Origin: Propionibacteriaceae bacterium
Lineage (GTDB): Bacteria > Actinomycetota > Actinomycetes > Propionibacteriales > Propionibacteriaceae
Length of the DNA stretch: 5,745 bases
Direction: 5' to 3'
NCBI GenBank assembly: GCA_031254155.1
Contig: JAIRVA010000183.1
Span: 1 to 5,745 of the forward strand
Below the pieces are notes generated by a model. The model was not told the origin of the DNA. It saw only the letters and a program-made list of their open reading frames with translations, and ran no database searches. The position numbers and the translations under genes are program-made. Of the stretch, positions 4,740 through 5,745 are shown one piece after another. Numbering within the stretch: the stretch's first letter is position 1; each line of letters opens with the position of its first letter.

Positions 4740-5011
4740 GCGAAGGCAAGTTCGCGGTCGATAGCGCGGCGGATCACATCCGAACGGGTCTCGTGGCCAC
4801 GGGCCGCAATGGCATCGAGGGCAGCAATCTTTGTCGCGTCAAGACGCACTGGCACAGTAATGGCAGCTGCCACACCAGACTCGAGAGGCCGCCCGGATGC
4901 GCAGGTGCGCTCTTCGAGGAAAGCGAGGTCGTAACCACGCTCCGCTTCCGCCACGGCCGTGGCGAACACGTCCCGGGCTCCGCTGCTGTACGTCGGATCA
5001 AGTTGGTTCAT
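4736..5011 (-). CDS. Ribbon-helix-helix (CopG-like) antitoxin, orphan
   Basis: A 91-residue protein. The ATG at 5011 is preferred over the GTG one codon before because AAGGAG lies 6 nt upstream of it. The N-terminal half (about 1-45) is helical and acidic (VFATAVAEAERGYDLAFLEE), then GRPLESG. The C-terminal half is a ribbon-helix-helix: ITVPVRLD strand (51-58), helix ATKIAALDAIAARG, and helix TRSDVIRRAIDREL. This order (N-terminal extension, GRP, RHH) is that of CopG-family antitoxins common in actinobacteria. It would bind DNA as a dimer and normally be followed by a toxin, but downstream on its strand lies the convergent chimera; no partner toxin is visible. The two stop codons share one CTAG (4736-4739). 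Confidence 0.8.
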   Translation of the reverse strand: MNQLDPTYSSGARDVFATAVAEAERGYDLAFLEERTCASGRPLESGVAAAITVPVRLDATKIAALDAIAARGHETRSDVIRRAIDRELAFA

Positions 5012-5028
5012 CACACGCTCCTTCCCCT

Positions 5029-5034
5029 ATGATA
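5029..5034 (-). promoter_or_regulatory. Candidate -10 box of the RHH antitoxin gene
   Basis: On the minus strand TATCAT fits TANNNT and matches four of six TATAAT positions. Transcription would begin near 5022, leaving a very short leader with GGAAGGAG before the ATG at 5011. No clear -35 is seen. Confidence 0.4.
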
Positions 5035-5080
5035 GCCAGGCAACAGGGGGTAGTAGGACTTCCGCAGCGGCATAGCATGA

Positions 5081-5136
5081 ATGAGCACCATGTCTGCGGA
5101 CCCGTCAGGATGGACTTCCTCAATGCGAACAGATGA
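5081..5136 (+). pseudogene. Probable scrap of a second dinJ-like gene
   Basis: ATGAGCACCA (5081-5090) equals the first ten nucleotides of the dinJ at 4262. The end, 5110-5136, reads MDFLNANR-stop and matches the dinJ 3' end (4511-4537, LEFLNGDS-stop) at 21 of 27 nucleotides. Start to stop is 56 nt, not a multiple of three, so the middle is missing and the frame is broken. No ribosome binding site precedes the ATG. The start match alone could be chance; the paired start and end matches in the right order make a deleted dinJ copy plausible. Confidence 0.35.
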
Positions 5137-5139
5137 GCG

Positions 5140-5156
5140 ATCTCAGGTTGTGAGAT
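5140..5156. repeat. Small perfect inverted repeat upstream of the NYN gene
   Basis: ATCTCA-GGTTG-TGAGAT, 6-bp arms with a 5-nt loop, just after the dinJ scrap stop. It could be an operator or a weak hairpin. The short T-containing run after it (TCTTGTT) is not a convincing terminator. Confidence 0.3.
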
Positions 5157-5264
5157 TCTTGTTGAGCTGTACGTCTTGCGCCAGGTAGGATGAAGGTAAT
5201 TCTCCCCGTCGTCCAGTTCACCAACTGCACTGGCGGGGATTATCTACGTCCAAAGGCGGAGCGC

Positions 5265-5745
5265 GTGAGACTTGCCCAAGTCGTCCTGTTCATCGACTAC
5301 CAGAACACCTACCGGGCCACACGAGCGTGTTTCCACGACCATGCAACCGATCCCGCGCAGTTCGGCCAGATCTGGCCGCTGTCGATCGGCCAAGTACTGG
5401 TCAACCGCTCGCCATTTCCCCGCGAACTCTCCGAGGTTCGAGTCTACCGCGGGCTACCCTCGTCTCACCGTGATCCGAAAGCCTACGGCGCGGCGCGAAG
5501 GCAGAATGCGGCATGGACCCGCGACCCCGAAGTCCACGTCATCTCTCGACCGATACGATATCCACCCGGATACCCCACGACTCACGCCATCGGTCAAAAG
5601 CCGACCGAGAAAGGCATAGATGTCTCGCTGGCAGTGGACTTCGTCACACTCGCGGTCCAAGGGAAGTACGACATCGGTATCCTAATGTCGCTTGACACGG
5701 ACCTCATCCCGGCGCTTGAGTTCGTTCACAACCTCGGGCAAGCAA
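5265..5745 (+). CDS. NYN-domain (PIN-like) RNase family protein, 3' end outside window
   Basis: The first 160 residues are present and the gene runs off the right edge. It begins MRLAQVVLFIDYQNTYRATR, with D11 and N14 of the NYN FIDxxN motif. It continues with a variable middle (RVYRGLPSSHRDPKAYG) and then the core TEKGIDVSLAVDFVTLAVQG (E115, K116, D119, D125) and YDIGILMSLDTDLIPALEFV (D144, D146). The KG-x-D and S-x-D-x-D motifs are the expected metal-binding residues of NYN RNases, so the domain looks active. The start at GTG 5265 is chosen because AAAGGCGGAG lies just before it and the fold begins at once. An in-frame ATG at 5190 would add 25 residues not typical of the fold and has a poorer ribosome binding site. 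Such proteins are thought to cleave or process RNA; some occur beside TA or defence genes. The specific role is unknown. Confidence 0.85.
   Translation, partial: MRLAQVVLFIDYQNTYRATRACFHDHATDPAQFGQIWPLSIGQVLVNRSPFPRELSEVRVYRGLPSSHRDPKAYGAARRQNAAWTRDPEVHVISRPIRYPPGYPTTHAIGQKPTEKGIDVSLAVDFVTLAVQGKYDIGILMSLDTDLIPALEFVHNLGQA

Noticed and set aside
3859..5185. A 12-nt match (TCTTGCGCCAGG at 3859-3870 and 5174-5185) and an 11-nt match (GATCTCAGGTT near 4138 and 5139)
   Set aside because: Matches of this length are expected by chance within 5.7 kb, and the flanks do not align.
1..5745. CRISPR array, tRNA or rRNA gene, insertion sequence ends, integrase or attachment site
   Set aside because: I looked for regularly spaced repeats, tRNA-like cloverleaf ends, transposase motifs and terminal inverted repeats and saw none. 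The only long repeat is the duplicated cassette.

Overview
The window looks like the chromosome or an integrated accessory segment of a high-GC actinobacterium. The evidence is the high GC content, the G/C-biased codon third positions, an actinobacterial-type lipoprotein/secreted-protein pair, a promoter-to-start spacing typical of leaderless actinobacterial transcripts, and several actinobacterial-style toxin-antitoxin (TA) genes. Species and genus cannot be read from the sequence alone.

Left half (1-3840). A two-gene cassette occurs twice in the same orientation (minus strand). Each copy has a small lipoprotein with an LAGC lipobox. Its stop codon overlaps by 7 nt the start of a secreted protein with a signal peptide. 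Copy A runs from about 855 down to the left edge, so its secreted protein is cut off after 56 residues. Copy B runs from about 3840 down to 2151 and is complete. The two lipoproteins share about two thirds of their residues over the mature domain, and the upstream region contains a 47-nt stretch identical in both copies. The cassettes probably make a pair of exported partner proteins of unknown function.

Between the copies, on the plus strand (1070-2117), lies a complete TA-like operon: an excisionase/MerR-type helix-turn-helix protein overlapping a PIN-domain nuclease with an unusual cysteine-bearing C-terminal tail. A perfect inverted repeat sits in its promoter.

Right half (3841-5745). 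This is a cluster of TA genes, several damaged. In order: a decayed HicB-like antitoxin remnant (minus, about 3922-4040); an intact RelB/DinJ antitoxin (plus, 4262-4537); a short ORF that reads as the N-terminus of a YafQ toxin joined to the C-terminus of a DUF1778 (TacA-type) antitoxin (plus, 4524-4739); an orphan ribbon-helix-helix (CopG-like) antitoxin (minus, 4736-5011) whose stop codon shares a CTAG with the chimera; a probable second dinJ scrap (5081-5136); and the N-terminal 160 residues of a NYN-domain RNase-like protein running off the right edge (plus, from about 5265).

Overall, this is an accessory region combining a duplicated exported-protein cassette with one apparently complete TA operon and a group of TA fragments made by internal deletion or end-to-end fusion. 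No tRNA, rRNA, CRISPR array, insertion sequence or phage structural gene was recognised.
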